64,000 nucleotides of DNA, from positions 1,178,001-1,242,000 of the forward strand of contig BQOK01000001.1 of NCBI GenBank assembly GCA_022835495.1, written 5' to 3'. Shown here piece by piece: positions 54,561 through 62,710 of this stretch (position 1 is its first letter; the number at the start of each line of letters is the position of its first letter). The notes under the pieces are model-generated. The model was not told where the DNA came from, did no database searches, and worked only from the letters and a program-made list of their open reading frames with translations. A program made the position numbers and the translations under genes. This DNA is from Oscillospiraceae bacterium (GTDB lineage: Bacteria > Bacillota > Clostridia > Oscillospirales > Ruminococcaceae).

Positions 54561-54740
54561 TTATTTTTCGCCCTCAACCATGAATTTGTCCTTTGCATAG
54601 TCCAATGCCAGACCAAATAATTCGTTGCGGCTTCGGTTTGTCACGCGCGCAAGATCGTCATAGAAATCTAAAATTGAGCGGTCGATTCGGATTGTGAACA
54701 TTACAGGTTCCGTTTTTTTAGATATTTTAAGTTCGTCCAT
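54561..54740 (-). CDS. Ribbon-helix-helix (CopG-like) small protein
   Basis: The 59-residue product begins MDELKISKKTEPVMFTIRI, with the beta-strand VMFTIRID followed by helices LDFYDDLARVTN and RNELFGLALDYAKDKF. GGAGG precedes the ATG. It is divergent from the helix-turn-helix protein at 54945, so it may autoregulate and control that gene. Confidence 0.75.
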   Translation of the reverse strand: MDELKISKKTEPVMFTIRIDRSILDFYDDLARVTNRSRNELFGLALDYAKDKFMVEGEK

Positions 54741-54944
54741 GTCATCAGCCTCCGTATCAATTATGGCATCAATTGGAAATGAGATAAATGTCTAAAACTT
54801 ATCCGGTTTTAAACATAAAACAGAACTGTGTCGAAACATATAATAGTTTTATGAGGTCAAGGACAGCATACCACATAAAAAACGGCGGCTTACCCGTACA
54901 CGGGTTACAGGGACAAAAAATAAGTCGGGCAGGAGGAGTTCAAT
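54741..54944. promoter_or_regulatory. Divergent intergenic region, AT-rich
   Basis: TATAAT at 54839-54844 is a plus-strand -10. TTACCCGTACACGGGTTA at 54891-54908 is a short inverted repeat, an operator or hairpin candidate. Confidence 0.45.
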
Positions 54945-55391
54945 ATGAAGCAAATGCAAAAACAGGCCGGCCAGGGGGCGGAACAGCCTGACGTTTCGGT
55001 GCTCACCGAGCGGCAGCGCATGGCTTACACCCTGCGCCGGCAGGGCCTGACCTACGCAAAGGTGGGCGAGGCGATGGGCATTTCCTCCAGCGGGGCCGAA
55101 CGAAACATCAAGGCCGCGGAGCGGCGGCTGCGGGAATGCGCCGCCTATCACGCCTGGCAAAAAAGGAACGACGAACCGGCGGAGCTTCCGCTCACCCGGG
55201 GCGAGCTGCGCCTGGTGCTGTGCGGCCTGCAAATGGTGGAGAAGGAGATCGGCAAGGCGGTGAACGCGGGGAATTGCCGGACCGACTGGAAGGGCCACCT
55301 GCCCTACGAGGCCCGCATTTTGGCCGGGGTGCTGCGGCGCGCCCACACGGCCCTGTACGGCGCGCCGCCCAAAGATGATTTTTTGGAGTGA
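54945..55391 (+). CDS. Sigma-70 region 4-like helix-turn-helix protein
   Basis: ATG at 54945 follows GGAGGAG. The 148-residue product has TERQRMAYTLRRQGLTYAKVGEAMGISSSGAERNIKAAERRL at 21-63, of which GLTYAKVGEAMGISSSG is the helix-turn-helix (sigma region 4 or LuxR-like). There is no region 2. The C-terminal half is helical and unassigned. Such short HTH proteins are common in prophage-like or mobile gene sets of Clostridia. Partner unknown. Confidence 0.7.
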   Translation: MKQMQKQAGQGAEQPDVSVLTERQRMAYTLRRQGLTYAKVGEAMGISSSGAERNIKAAERRLRECAAYHAWQKRNDEPAELPLTRGELRLVLCGLQMVEKEIGKAVNAGNCRTDWKGHLPYEARILAGVLRRAHTALYGAPPKDDFLE

Positions 55392-55398
55392 GCAGAGC

Positions 55399-55430
55399 AA
55401 AAAAAGCCCGCCGGAACACTTCCGGCGGGC
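55399..55430 (-). terminator. Terminator between convergent HTH and RHH genes
   Basis: GCCCGCCGGA/TCCGGCGGGC perfect stem with a minus-strand T-run (complement of 55399-55405). It serves the RHH gene. Confidence 0.88.
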
Positions 55431-55446
55431 ACAAAGGTCCGTGGCG

Positions 55447-55641
55447 TTATTTGAGGGGCGGCGCCGGAGGGGCCCCGGGCTCCTCCTCCATTTCGCTCAG
55501 CGCATACTCGATGCACTGCACCGTAAGCCGGTTCAGTGAAATGTGCTTTTGATCGCAAACGGCTTCCATCTGCGCAAGCAGCTTTTTGCTGAAACGGAAT
55601 GTGCGGTTCACGTATTCCTCTTTCTCCACCCGAAAAGCCAT
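55447..55641 (-). CDS. Ribbon-helix-helix-like small regulator
   Basis: The start MAFRVEKEEYVNRTFRFSK at 55641 is chosen because GAGGTG lies 7 bp upstream; an in-frame ATG at 55647 is too close to it. The product has 64 residues: strand NRTFRFSK, helix KLLAQMEAVCDQKH, helix LNRLTVQCIEYALSEM, then a proline-rich tail. It resembles Arc/CopG proteins. It is divergent from a Spo0A-like DNA-binding protein. Confidence 0.7.
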   Translation of the reverse strand: MAFRVEKEEYVNRTFRFSKKLLAQMEAVCDQKHISLNRLTVQCIEYALSEMEEEPGAPPAPPLK

Positions 55642-55785
55642 CTGCATCACCTCATGTCCAGTGTACGTGAATTCAGCAGCGAAATATACACTTGTTTCAA
55701 AAGTGCTATTTACACTTGAAAACAATGTGTTATGCGTGTTAAAATGCTTATAAAATTATCATTATATCGCAGGGGGGCGGGCGGC
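55642..55785. promoter_or_regulatory. Divergent control region of RHH and Spo0A_C-like genes
   Basis: TTGAAA at 55716-55721 and TAAAAT at 55740-55745 (18-bp spacer) form a plus-strand promoter. TACACTTG occurs at 55686-55693 and 55712-55719, with CAAAAGTG between: repeated half-sites that an RHH protein could bind. Confidence 0.6.
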
Positions 55786-56145
55786 GTGAACGAACAAACA
55801 TACGAGCAGCAGCTGGACCGGATGCTGGCCGAGCTGAGCGTTTCAAAACGCCTGTTCGGGTACCCCATGCTGCGGCGGGCGGTGCTGCTGGTGGCCGAAA
55901 GGCCCGCCCTGATCGGCGCGGTGACCAAAGAGCTGTACCCCCTGGTGGCAGCCGAATTCGGGATGGTGCCCCACCAGGTGGAGGGGGCCATCCGCCGCGC
56001 CCTGGTGAGCGCGTGGGAAAAGGGGGATACGATGGTGCAGAAGGTCTATTTTGACCACACCATTTCCGCAAAGCGGGGCCGGCCCACAAATGCCGAATTC
56101 ATTGCAGACCTGGCCGAGCGGCTGCGCAGCGGGCGCGTGTTTTGA
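55786..56145 (+). CDS. Receiver-less Spo0A-like DNA-binding protein
   Basis: GTG at 55786 follows AGGGGGG and gives 119 residues. The body matches the Spo0A C-terminal domain: LFGYPMLRRAVLLVAERPALIG, HQVEGAIRRALVSAWEKGD and RPTNAEFIADLAERLR correspond to blocks in Spo0A at 53240-53550. No receiver domain is present. It could bind 0A-box-like DNA constitutively or compete with Spo0A. It lies 2.2 kb from spo0A and probably arose by duplication. Confidence 0.85.
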   Translation: MNEQTYEQQLDRMLAELSVSKRLFGYPMLRRAVLLVAERPALIGAVTKELYPLVAAEFGMVPHQVEGAIRRALVSAWEKGDTMVQKVYFDHTISAKRGRPTNAEFIADLAERLRSGRVF

Positions 56146-56173
56146 GCCGCTTTGATCAAGAAATTCCACACAC

Positions 56174-56210
56174 AAAAACAGCCGGGCGCGTTAAGCGCCC
56201 GGCTGTTTTG
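56174..56210 (+). terminator. Terminator, shared by convergent genes
   Basis: AACAGCCGGGCGC pairs with GCGCCCGGCTGTT, 5-nt loop, with A- and T-runs on either side. Confidence 0.88.
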
Positions 56211-56232
56211 ATTGCCGCGGCGGGGCAGGGGG

Positions 56233-57426
56233 TCAGGCCAGCGGCTCAAACCGGCAGGCCTGAAGCCGCGCCTGCCGAAAGGCGGCGTATTGCTCGGCCA
56301 GCTCCTCCAGCCGCCGGGCCTGGGCGGGGGGCAGGGGGGCCCAGGTGGTGAGGGTAAGCTCCAGCCTGCCGCCCTGGCTTTTGGCCTTCCAGATGCCCGC
56401 GGCGCGGCCGTTTTCCAAAATGACCCCGGGGTTTGCCACGGTGCGCCACACCAGCCGCTGCAGGGCTTTGTCCTCCACCAGCAGGGCGCGGTCCTGCGTG
56501 TCGAGATAGGGGTCGTGCGGGCCCAGCAGAAGCAGGCCCCCGCCGCCGCCCGCACAGCGCAGGCGTTCCAGGTCCGAGGCCAGCAGCCAGCGGGTTTTGC
56601 CGCCGGTGTGCACCGGCTCCAATTCTTGCTGAACGCCGCCCCAAAGCCGCCGGCCCTGCGCGGGGGAGCAGCCCAGCCAGGCGGCCAGATCGGCCGGGGC
56701 CGCGGGGCCGTAACAGTGCAGGAATTTGCGCACCAGCAGATTGCCGGCGTGCGCGACCGGCTGCATCTCGCGCCCCACCCAGCTGCGGAAGGAGGTAAAG
56801 GTGGGGCTGGCGCCCTGCCGCTCGCCAAACACCACCAGCCCCGCAAACGAACAGGGGCGCAGAAGAAACGAAACCGCGGCGCCCCCCACGGTTTGCCGGT
56901 CGGGGCTGCCGTACATGGAGGGGGCGTTCCAGAGCGCCCGCTTTTCGGGCGGCAGGTCCTGTTCTACCAGGGCCGCCAGCACCCGGTCCAGCTCTTCCTT
57001 GCTTTTTACGGTATGGCCGTTCAGAAAAGCGGCGGCCTTTTTGACCAGCGGCAGCAGTTCGCCGAAGGAAAGCTGCGCAAAGTCCAGCGCGGCGGTGACG
57101 CCGCGGGTATAGATCCAGGGTTCTTCGCCCGGCAGCGCCGCCAGCGGCGAGAGGAACACATCGCTCTCGGCCGTGGGGAAGACGGCGGGCACGCCCCGGT
57201 AGCTCCAGGCCTGCACCAGCCGCTTGTGCCGGTACAAAGCATCCTGCAGGCTTTGCAGGGTGCAGCCCTGCAGCCGGTTGAACAGCGCGGTTTCCCAGGA
57301 GCCGGGGGGCGAATTTTGCAGCCCGCAGGCGCCGGCGGCCTGCTCCAGGCCGGCCATGGGCAGTTTTTGATCCAGGTGGTGGGCCATGAGGCGGTAGCTG
57401 CGAATGGCCTGCGGTTCTGCGTTCAT
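56233..57426 (-). CDS. Winged-helix DNA-binding protein of the AlkZ/YcaQ (HTH_42) type
   Basis: The 397-residue product reads like HTH_42 proteins: IRSYRLMAHHLDQKL, QDALYRHKRLVQAWSYRGVPAVFPTAE (the conserved R-x3-R stretch), and LVRKFLHCYGPAAPADLAAWLGCS in a winged helix near 245-270. The C-terminal LLLGPHDPYLDTQDR is the other family hallmark. AlkZ and YcaQ are DNA glycosylases that unhook interstrand crosslinks; other members are unstudied. It is monocistronic and divergent from ispDF. Confidence 0.8.
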   Translation of the reverse strand: MNAEPQAIRSYRLMAHHLDQKLPMAGLEQAAGACGLQNSPPGSWETALFNRLQGCTLQSLQDALYRHKRLVQAWSYRGVPAVFPTAESDVFLSPLAALPGEEPWIYTRGVTAALDFAQLSFGELLPLVKKAAAFLNGHTVKSKEELDRVLAALVEQDLPPEKRALWNAPSMYGSPDRQTVGGAAVSFLLRPCSFAGLVVFGERQGASPTFTSFRSWVGREMQPVAHAGNLLVRKFLHCYGPAAPADLAAWLGCSPAQGRRLWGGVQQELEPVHTGGKTRWLLASDLERLRCAGGGGGLLLLGPHDPYLDTQDRALLVEDKALQRLVWRTVANPGVILENGRAAGIWKAKSQGGRLELTLTTWAPLPPAQARRLEELAEQYAAFRQARLQACRFEPLA

Positions 57427-57622
57427 CCGTTTCCCCCTGCCGCGGCGCGGCTGCGTTCGGTTGGTGCGGTTTGATTTTCATTCTATTTATTATACCGCAT
57501 CCCGCGGGCGGAGGCAAAGCGCCCGGGCCAAAATTTGCCGCGGCGGCCCGGCAGGTGGATTTTTTTGCGCAAATACCGTATAATGTTGACAAGTTACAAC
57601 ACCCGGGAAAGGGGCGCTGAAA
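57427..57622. promoter_or_regulatory. Divergent promoters of the HTH_42 and ispDF genes
   Basis: TATAAT-like boxes lie on the minus strand (complement of 57490-57495, TATAAT) and on the plus strand (57578-57583). No other feature is seen. Confidence 0.5.
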
Positions 57623-58735
57623 ATGGGCAAAACAGTCACGGCGGTGGTGGTGGCGGCGGGGTCGTCCAGCCGCATGGGGTTCGACAAGCTGGCCTGCCCG
57701 CTGGGGGGCGGCACGGTGCTGGGCGCAAGCCTTGCGGCCTTTGACCGGCACCCCCTTGTGACCGAGCTGGTGCTGGTGTATGGCCAAAACGAGGCGCTTG
57801 CCCGGGCCGAGGCGGCCCGCTGCCAAAAGCCGGTGACCCTGGCGCCCGGCGGCCCCACCCGCGCGGCCAGCGTGGCAAACGGGGTGCGCGCGGCGGCGGG
57901 CGAGCTGGTGGCCATTCACGACGCCGCCCGCCCCTTTGTGAGCGGGGCGGTGATCGCCGCGGCGCTGGAGGCCGCGGCGGAAATGGGCGCGGCGGCCCCG
58001 GCCGTGCCGGTAAAAGACACGGTCAAGCGCGCTGCCGGGGGCCTTGTGCAGGATACGCCCCCCCGCGAAACCCTGTGGGCGGTGCAGACCCCCCAGTGCT
58101 TTGACCGGGCGACGTACATAAGGCTGCTGGAGCAGGGCGCGGACGGCGCCGTGACCGACGACTGCCAGCTTTTTGAGCGGGCGGGCCTGCCGGTGCGCCT
58201 GACCCCCGGGGACTACGCAAACCGCAAGCTCACCACCCCCCACGACCTGAAAGGAGAAAGCGCCATGCGCATTGGCCACGGCTACGACGTGCACAAGCTG
58301 ACGGAGGGGCGGCCCCTGATCCTGGGCGGGGTCGCGGTGCCGTATGAAAAGGGCCTTTTGGGCCACTCGGACGCGGACGTTCTGACCCACGCGGTGATGG
58401 ACGCGCTGCTGGGCGCGGCGGCTTTGGGGGACATTGGAAGCCACTTCCCGGACACCGACCCCGCCTACAAGGGGGCCGACAGCCTGGCGCTTGCCCGCCA
58501 TGTGGCGGCGCTGCTGGCCCAAAACGGCTGGCGGGTGGAAAACATTGACGCAACCCTTTTGTGCCAGGCGCCAAAGCTTGCGAGCCACATCCCCGCCATG
58601 CGGCGGAACCTGGCCGATGCGCTGGGCCTGCCGCCCGGGGCGGTGAGCGTGAAGGCCACCACCGAGGAGCGCCTGGGCTTTACCGGCGCGGGGCTGGGCA
58701 TTGCGGCCCACGCGGTGGCGCTGCTGACCCGGTGA
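57623..58735 (+). CDS. ispDF: Bifunctional IspD-IspF (MEP isoprenoid pathway)
   Basis: The 370-residue fusion has IspD in residues 1 to about 213: [39 protein letters not shown]. IspF follows from about 215: [42 protein letters not shown] (metal His and Asp), [10 protein letters not shown], and [12 protein letters not shown]. IspD makes CDP-methylerythritol; IspF cyclises its 2-phosphate to MEcPP. IspE, which acts between them, is not in the window. GGGAAAGGGG precedes the ATG. Confidence 0.95.
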   Translation: MGKTVTAVVVAAGSSSRMGFDKLACPLGGGTVLGASLAAFDRHPLVTELVLVYGQNEALARAEAARCQKPVTLAPGGPTRAASVANGVRAAAGELVAIHDAARPFVSGAVIAAALEAAAEMGAAAPAVPVKDTVKRAAGGLVQDTPPRETLWAVQTPQCFDRATYIRLLEQGADGAVTDDCQLFERAGLPVRLTPGDYANRKLTTPHDLKGESAMRIGHGYDVHKLTEGRPLILGGVAVPYEKGLLGHSDADVLTHAVMDALLGAAALGDIGSHFPDTDPAYKGADSLALARHVAALLAQNGWRVENIDATLLCQAPKLASHIPAMRRNLADALGLPPGAVSVKATTEERLGFTGAGLGIAAHAVALLTR

Positions 58736-58781
58736 GCCGGGCGGGCCTGCGGGAAAAGCCGCCCCGCGCCGAAAAAAGTTA

Positions 58782-58810
58782 TTTTCAAGCGGGCGCGGGT
58801 ATGGTATACT
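58782..58810 (+). promoter_or_regulatory. Promoter of the cdaA operon
   Basis: TTTTCA at 58782-58787 and TATACT at 58805-58810 with a 17-bp spacer. Confidence 0.6.
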
Positions 58811-58899
58811 AAAAGTTATGAGTTTTGCCTATTCCACGGCGGCGGGGCCGCCGCCCAAACTGGCCCGCCAGGGCCGCCCCAAGACGGGAGGGCTTTTGA

Positions 58900-59793
58900 T
58901 TGGCGTCCTTATTTGAAAACGACATGCTGAACAAGATATGGAACAACTTCCAGAGCATCCAGCAAAACCCCATGAATTTGGTGGATATTTTGCTGGTGGC
59001 CTTTGTGGTGTACGAAATTCTGGTGGTGATCCGCAAGACCCGCGCCGCCCAGCTGGCCAAGGGGGCCGTTGTGGTGCTGGTGGTGTATGCGCTGGCGAAC
59101 CTGATGAACCTGCGCACCGTGGTGTGGATCATGCAGAGCGTGCTGCAGATCGGCTTTTTGGCGCTGATCGTGCTGTTCCAGCCCGAGCTGCGCCGCGCGC
59201 TGGAGCAGATGGGCCGCACCGACAAGTGGGCCGCCACCCTGTTCAAAAACCGCAAAGACGACCCCTCGCTGCGGGCCAAATGGCAGAACGCCTGCCTTGC
59301 CATCTGCGACGCGGCCGAGCAGCTTTCGGACACGCGCACCGGCGCGCTGATTGTGCTGGAGCGCAATTCGAACCTGTCTGAAATCATACGAACCGGCACG
59401 CCGCTGAACGCGGACGTGAACCGCGAGATGCTGGGCACCATTTTTTACGAGGGCACCCCCCTGCACGACGGCGCGGTGGTGGTGCGGGACGGCGTGCTGA
59501 AGGCCGCGGGCTGCGTGCTGCCCCTCTCGGACAACCTGGAGATCGGCAAGGACATGGGCACCCGCCACCGGGCCGCCCTGGGCATGAGCGAAAATTCCGA
59601 CGCGGTGGTGGTGGTGGTCAGCGAGGAAACGGGCATCATCTCCATGGCGAAAAACGGGGTGCTGATCCGGCGGCTGGACCGGCAGAACCTGTTCAACCTG
59701 CTGCAGGAGGAGCTGGTGCCCCCCGAGACCGCCGAGAACCAAAAACAACCGTTCTGGAGAAAAAAGCATGAAAAAGAACAACAAAGACAATAA
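58900..59793 (+). CDS. cdaA: Diadenylate cyclase CdaA
   Basis: TTG at 58900 is supported by GGGAGGG 8 bp upstream; ATG at 58924 is the alternative. The 297-residue product has three TM segments (about 28-48, 53-72, 76-96) and a DAC domain with LHDGAVVVRDG (DGA) and GTRHRAALGMSE (RHR). It makes c-di-AMP, an essential messenger in Firmicutes controlling potassium and cell-wall balance. The cdaR-type gene overlaps its end by 26 bp. Confidence 0.95.
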   Translation: MASLFENDMLNKIWNNFQSIQQNPMNLVDILLVAFVVYEILVVIRKTRAAQLAKGAVVVLVVYALANLMNLRTVVWIMQSVLQIGFLALIVLFQPELRRALEQMGRTDKWAATLFKNRKDDPSLRAKWQNACLAICDAAEQLSDTRTGALIVLERNSNLSEIIRTGTPLNADVNREMLGTIFYEGTPLHDGAVVVRDGVLKAAGCVLPLSDNLEIGKDMGTRHRAALGMSENSDAVVVVVSEETGIISMAKNGVLIRRLDRQNLFNLLQEELVPPETAENQKQPFWRKKHEKEQQRQ

Positions 59794-61066
59794 CAAGTCC
59801 CTGCTGGACAGCCGGAACGTGCGCATCCTGCTCTCGGTGCTGATCGCGGTGGTGATCTGGATGATCGTGACCCTGGCCATCAACCCGGGGTCCAGCACGT
59901 ATTTTTCCGGCGTGCCGGTGGATTTTGGCTATGATTCCGACGCCTACGCCAAGCTGGGGCTGGACATGGTGAACAGCCCCGAGGCCAAGGTGAAGGTGAC
60001 ACTGAAAGGCGACGGGGGAGACCTGGCCGCCGTTGAGAACGCGGGCGACATGATTGTGTACCCGGACTTTTCGTCGGTGAAGGGGGCGGGCGAATACGAG
60101 CTGCCCCTGAAGGTGCGGCTCAAGAGCAGCCAGCTGAACAACCTGATCGAGGCCACCGCCGACGGCAAGGTAACGGTGGTGTTCGACACGGTGGAGGAAA
60201 AGACCTTCGACGTGGAGGTGGAGGTGCAGAACGGCAGCATCAGCGTGGCCGAGGGCTATGTGCTGCACGGCACCACCGCGAAGCCCGGCAAGGTGACGGT
60301 GAGCGGCCCCCAGGGCGAGCTGGACAAGATCGCCCGGATCGTGGCCCCCCTGGGCTACAGCGACGGCCTGCAGGATCTCACCGAGAGCAAGCTGGCCACC
60401 GTGGAGCTGGAGGCCCGCAGCGCCGACAACGAGCCGGTGGCGCTGCAATATGTTTCGATGGACAATACCCTGGCGGACGTGAACATCAGCGTGTACCAGA
60501 CCCTTACGCTGCCCCTGAAGGTAAACTTTATCAACGTGCCCTCCGGGTTCGACGTGAACACCCTCGATTACACCCTCTCGCAGCAGCACATGACCGTGAC
60601 AGGCAGGCCGTCGGTGCTCAACGCGCTCACCGAGCTGGCTGTGAGCGATTTCGACCTGGCGAACTCCTTCGCGCTGGACAAAGCCTACCAGCTGAATGTG
60701 GAGCTGCCCGACGGCGTGGAGAGCGTGGACAACATCACCACCGTGACCCTGACCTTCAACACCGAGGGCCTGGCCACCAAAACGGTGAACGTGAGCAACC
60801 TGCGGCTCATCAACCAGCCCGCGAACATGCAGATCAAGCTCAACACCAACCGGCTGAACAACGTGGTTCTGGTGGGGCCCAAGGAAGAACTGGAAAAGCT
60901 GAGCGCATCGGCGGTTTCGGCCGTGATCGACGCGGGCAGCGTGCAGATCACCGAGGGTACCGAGAACATGGCGGCCGAGGTCCGGGTGCCGTCCTCGTCG
61001 TCTATTTTTGCGGTGGGCAGCTACTCGGCCGAGTGCTCCATCCAGGTGAGCGGGGCGGGCGGCTGA
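59768..61066 (+). CDS. cdaR: YbbR-domain protein CdaR (CdaA regulator)
   Basis: The 432-residue product has a cytoplasmic start, one TM (ILLSVLIAVVIWMIVTLAI, about 20-38) and an extracellular part with about four YbbR domains; examples are FSGVPVDFGYDSDAYAK and LKVNFINVPSGFDV. In other Firmicutes CdaR modulates CdaA. The usual third gene glmM is not next; instead an FAD-dependent dehydrogenase overlaps by 3 bp. Confidence 0.9.
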   Translation: MKKNNKDNNKSLLDSRNVRILLSVLIAVVIWMIVTLAINPGSSTYFSGVPVDFGYDSDAYAKLGLDMVNSPEAKVKVTLKGDGGDLAAVENAGDMIVYPDFSSVKGAGEYELPLKVRLKSSQLNNLIEATADGKVTVVFDTVEEKTFDVEVEVQNGSISVAEGYVLHGTTAKPGKVTVSGPQGELDKIARIVAPLGYSDGLQDLTESKLATVELEARSADNEPVALQYVSMDNTLADVNISVYQTLTLPLKVNFINVPSGFDVNTLDYTLSQQHMTVTGRPSVLNALTELAVSDFDLANSFALDKAYQLNVELPDGVESVDNITTVTLTFNTEGLATKTVNVSNLRLINQPANMQIKLNTNRLNNVVLVGPKEELEKLSASAVSAVIDAGSVQITEGTENMAAEVRVPSSSSIFAVGSYSAECSIQVSGAGG

Positions 61067-62658
61067 TGCTGCTGGTGCGGGGTATCCGCCTGCCGCTCAC
61101 CGTTTGCGCCCCCGAACAGGAGGCCACGGCCCGCGCGCTGCAAGCGCTCAAGCTTGACCCCGGCGCGGCGGCGGCCACAGGCGTGGCAAAATTGTCGGTG
61201 GACGCCCGGCACGGCAGGCCCGTGCTGGTGTATACCATCGCCATCACACTCAAGGACGAGGGTGCGGAACCGGCATTGGCCGGGGCCGCGCCCTGCGTTG
61301 CTATAGCAAGGGCGCCTGCCTTTGCCCCCGCGCCCGGGGCAGCGCCGCTGGGGGAGAGGCCGGTGGTTTGCGGGCTGGGGCCGGCCGGGCTGTTTGCCGC
61401 GCTGGCCCTGGCAAGGGCGGGCTTTCGGCCGATAGTGCTGGAACGCGGCCCCGCGCTGGACGAGCGGGTGCGGGCGGTGGAGCGGTTTGCCGCCACCGGC
61501 TGCCTGGACGAAAACGCCAACATCCAGTTTGGCGAGGGGGGCGCGGGCACCTTTTCAGACGGCAAGCTCACCACCCGCATCGGCGACGCGCTGTGCGGCC
61601 AGGTGACAAAGACCCTGCTGGAGCACGGCGCCCCGCCCGAGATCGCGTGGCGGCAGAAGCCCCATGTGGGCACCGACATGCTGCGGGGGGTCATCCGGTC
61701 CATCCGGGCCGAGATCGAGGCGTTGGGCGGCAGGGTGCTGTTCAACACGGCGCTCACCGGCCTTGTGGTGAAAAAGGGCAGGCTGGCCGGGGCCGAAACC
61801 ACGGCGGGGCCGCTTGCCTGCGCGGACCTGGTGCTGGCGGTGGGCCACTCGGCCCGGGATACCTTTGCCATGCTGGCGCAAAGCGGCCTGCCGCTGGAAT
61901 GCAAGCCCTTTTCGGTGGGGTTCCGGGCCGAGCACCTGCAGGCCGAGATTGAAAAAAGCCTTTACCACGAGGCGGCGGGCCACCCGGCCCTGCCCCGGGG
62001 TGAATACCAGCTCAGCCACCACGTGGGCGGGCGGTGCGTTTATACCTTCTGCATGTGCCCCGGCGGCCAGGTGGTGGCCGCGGCCAGCGAGGCGGACGGC
62101 GCGCTGACCAACGGCATGAGCTACCATGCCCGCGCGGGCAAGAACGCCAATGCGGCGGTGGTGGTGAGCGTGGGCGGGGCGGACTTTGGCGGCGACCCGC
62201 TGCGGGCCGTGGCGTTCCAGCGCGAGCTGGAGCAGGCGGCCTTCCGGGCGGGGGGCGGCGGCTTTGCCGCCCCGGCCGAAAATGTGCAGAGTTTTTTGCG
62301 CGGCGAGGGCCGGCTGGAGGTGACCCGGGTGCGCCCCACCTATGACCGGGGCGTGCGGGCAGGGGACCTGGGGGCGCTTTTGCCCGGCGAGCTGGCCGGC
62401 GCCCTGCGGACCGGCCTTGCGGCCTTTGAGCGAAAGCTGCGGGGCTACACCGCGCCCGAGGCTGTGCTGACCGGCCTTGAGACCCGCACCTCCAGCCCGG
62501 TGCGCCTTGCCCGCGGGCAGGATATGCAGTGCGCGGCGCTGCCCGGGCTTTACCCCTGCGGCGAGGGCGCGGGCTACGCCGGCGGCATTATGAGCGCCGC
62601 GGTGGACGGGCTTCGGGCCGCCGCGGCCGTGATCGGGCGCTATGCGCCCCAGACCTGA
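61066..62658 (+). CDS. FAD-dependent dehydrogenase (conserved NAD(P)/FAD oxidoreductase family)
   Basis: ATG at 61066 overlaps the previous stop (TGATG). The 530-residue product has an unusual N-terminal about 95 residues (possibly a small alpha/beta domain), then a dinucleotide fold GLGPAGLFAALALARAGFRPIVLERG. NIQFGEGGAGTFSDGKLTTR is the family hallmark block, and PGLYPCGEGAGYAGGIMSAAVDG is the FAD C-terminal motif. The family is widespread in Firmicutes, and its substrate is unknown. It is probably co-transcribed with cdaA-cdaR. Confidence 0.88.
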   Translation: MLLVRGIRLPLTVCAPEQEATARALQALKLDPGAAAATGVAKLSVDARHGRPVLVYTIAITLKDEGAEPALAGAAPCVAIARAPAFAPAPGAAPLGERPVVCGLGPAGLFAALALARAGFRPIVLERGPALDERVRAVERFAATGCLDENANIQFGEGGAGTFSDGKLTTRIGDALCGQVTKTLLEHGAPPEIAWRQKPHVGTDMLRGVIRSIRAEIEALGGRVLFNTALTGLVVKKGRLAGAETTAGPLACADLVLAVGHSARDTFAMLAQSGLPLECKPFSVGFRAEHLQAEIEKSLYHEAAGHPALPRGEYQLSHHVGGRCVYTFCMCPGGQVVAAASEADGALTNGMSYHARAGKNANAAVVVSVGGADFGGDPLRAVAFQRELEQAAFRAGGGGFAAPAENVQSFLRGEGRLEVTRVRPTYDRGVRAGDLGALLPGELAGALRTGLAAFERKLRGYTAPEAVLTGLETRTSSPVRLARGQDMQCAALPGLYPCGEGAGYAGGIMSAAVDGLRAAAAVIGRYAPQT

Positions 62659-62710
62659 ACAGGCTCCGCGCCAAAAGTGCGCTTTACAATAGAAGGAGAG
62701 GGAAGTTCCC

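Noticed and set aside
54788-54991. 67-codon open frame starting MSKTYPVLNIK
   Set aside because: It overlaps the well-supported start of the gene at 54945, has no good ribosome site and no recognisable motif.
58818-58916. Short frame MSFAYSTAAG... upstream of cdaA as a leader peptide
   Set aside because: No ribosome site and no family match. It overlaps the cdaA start region by chance.
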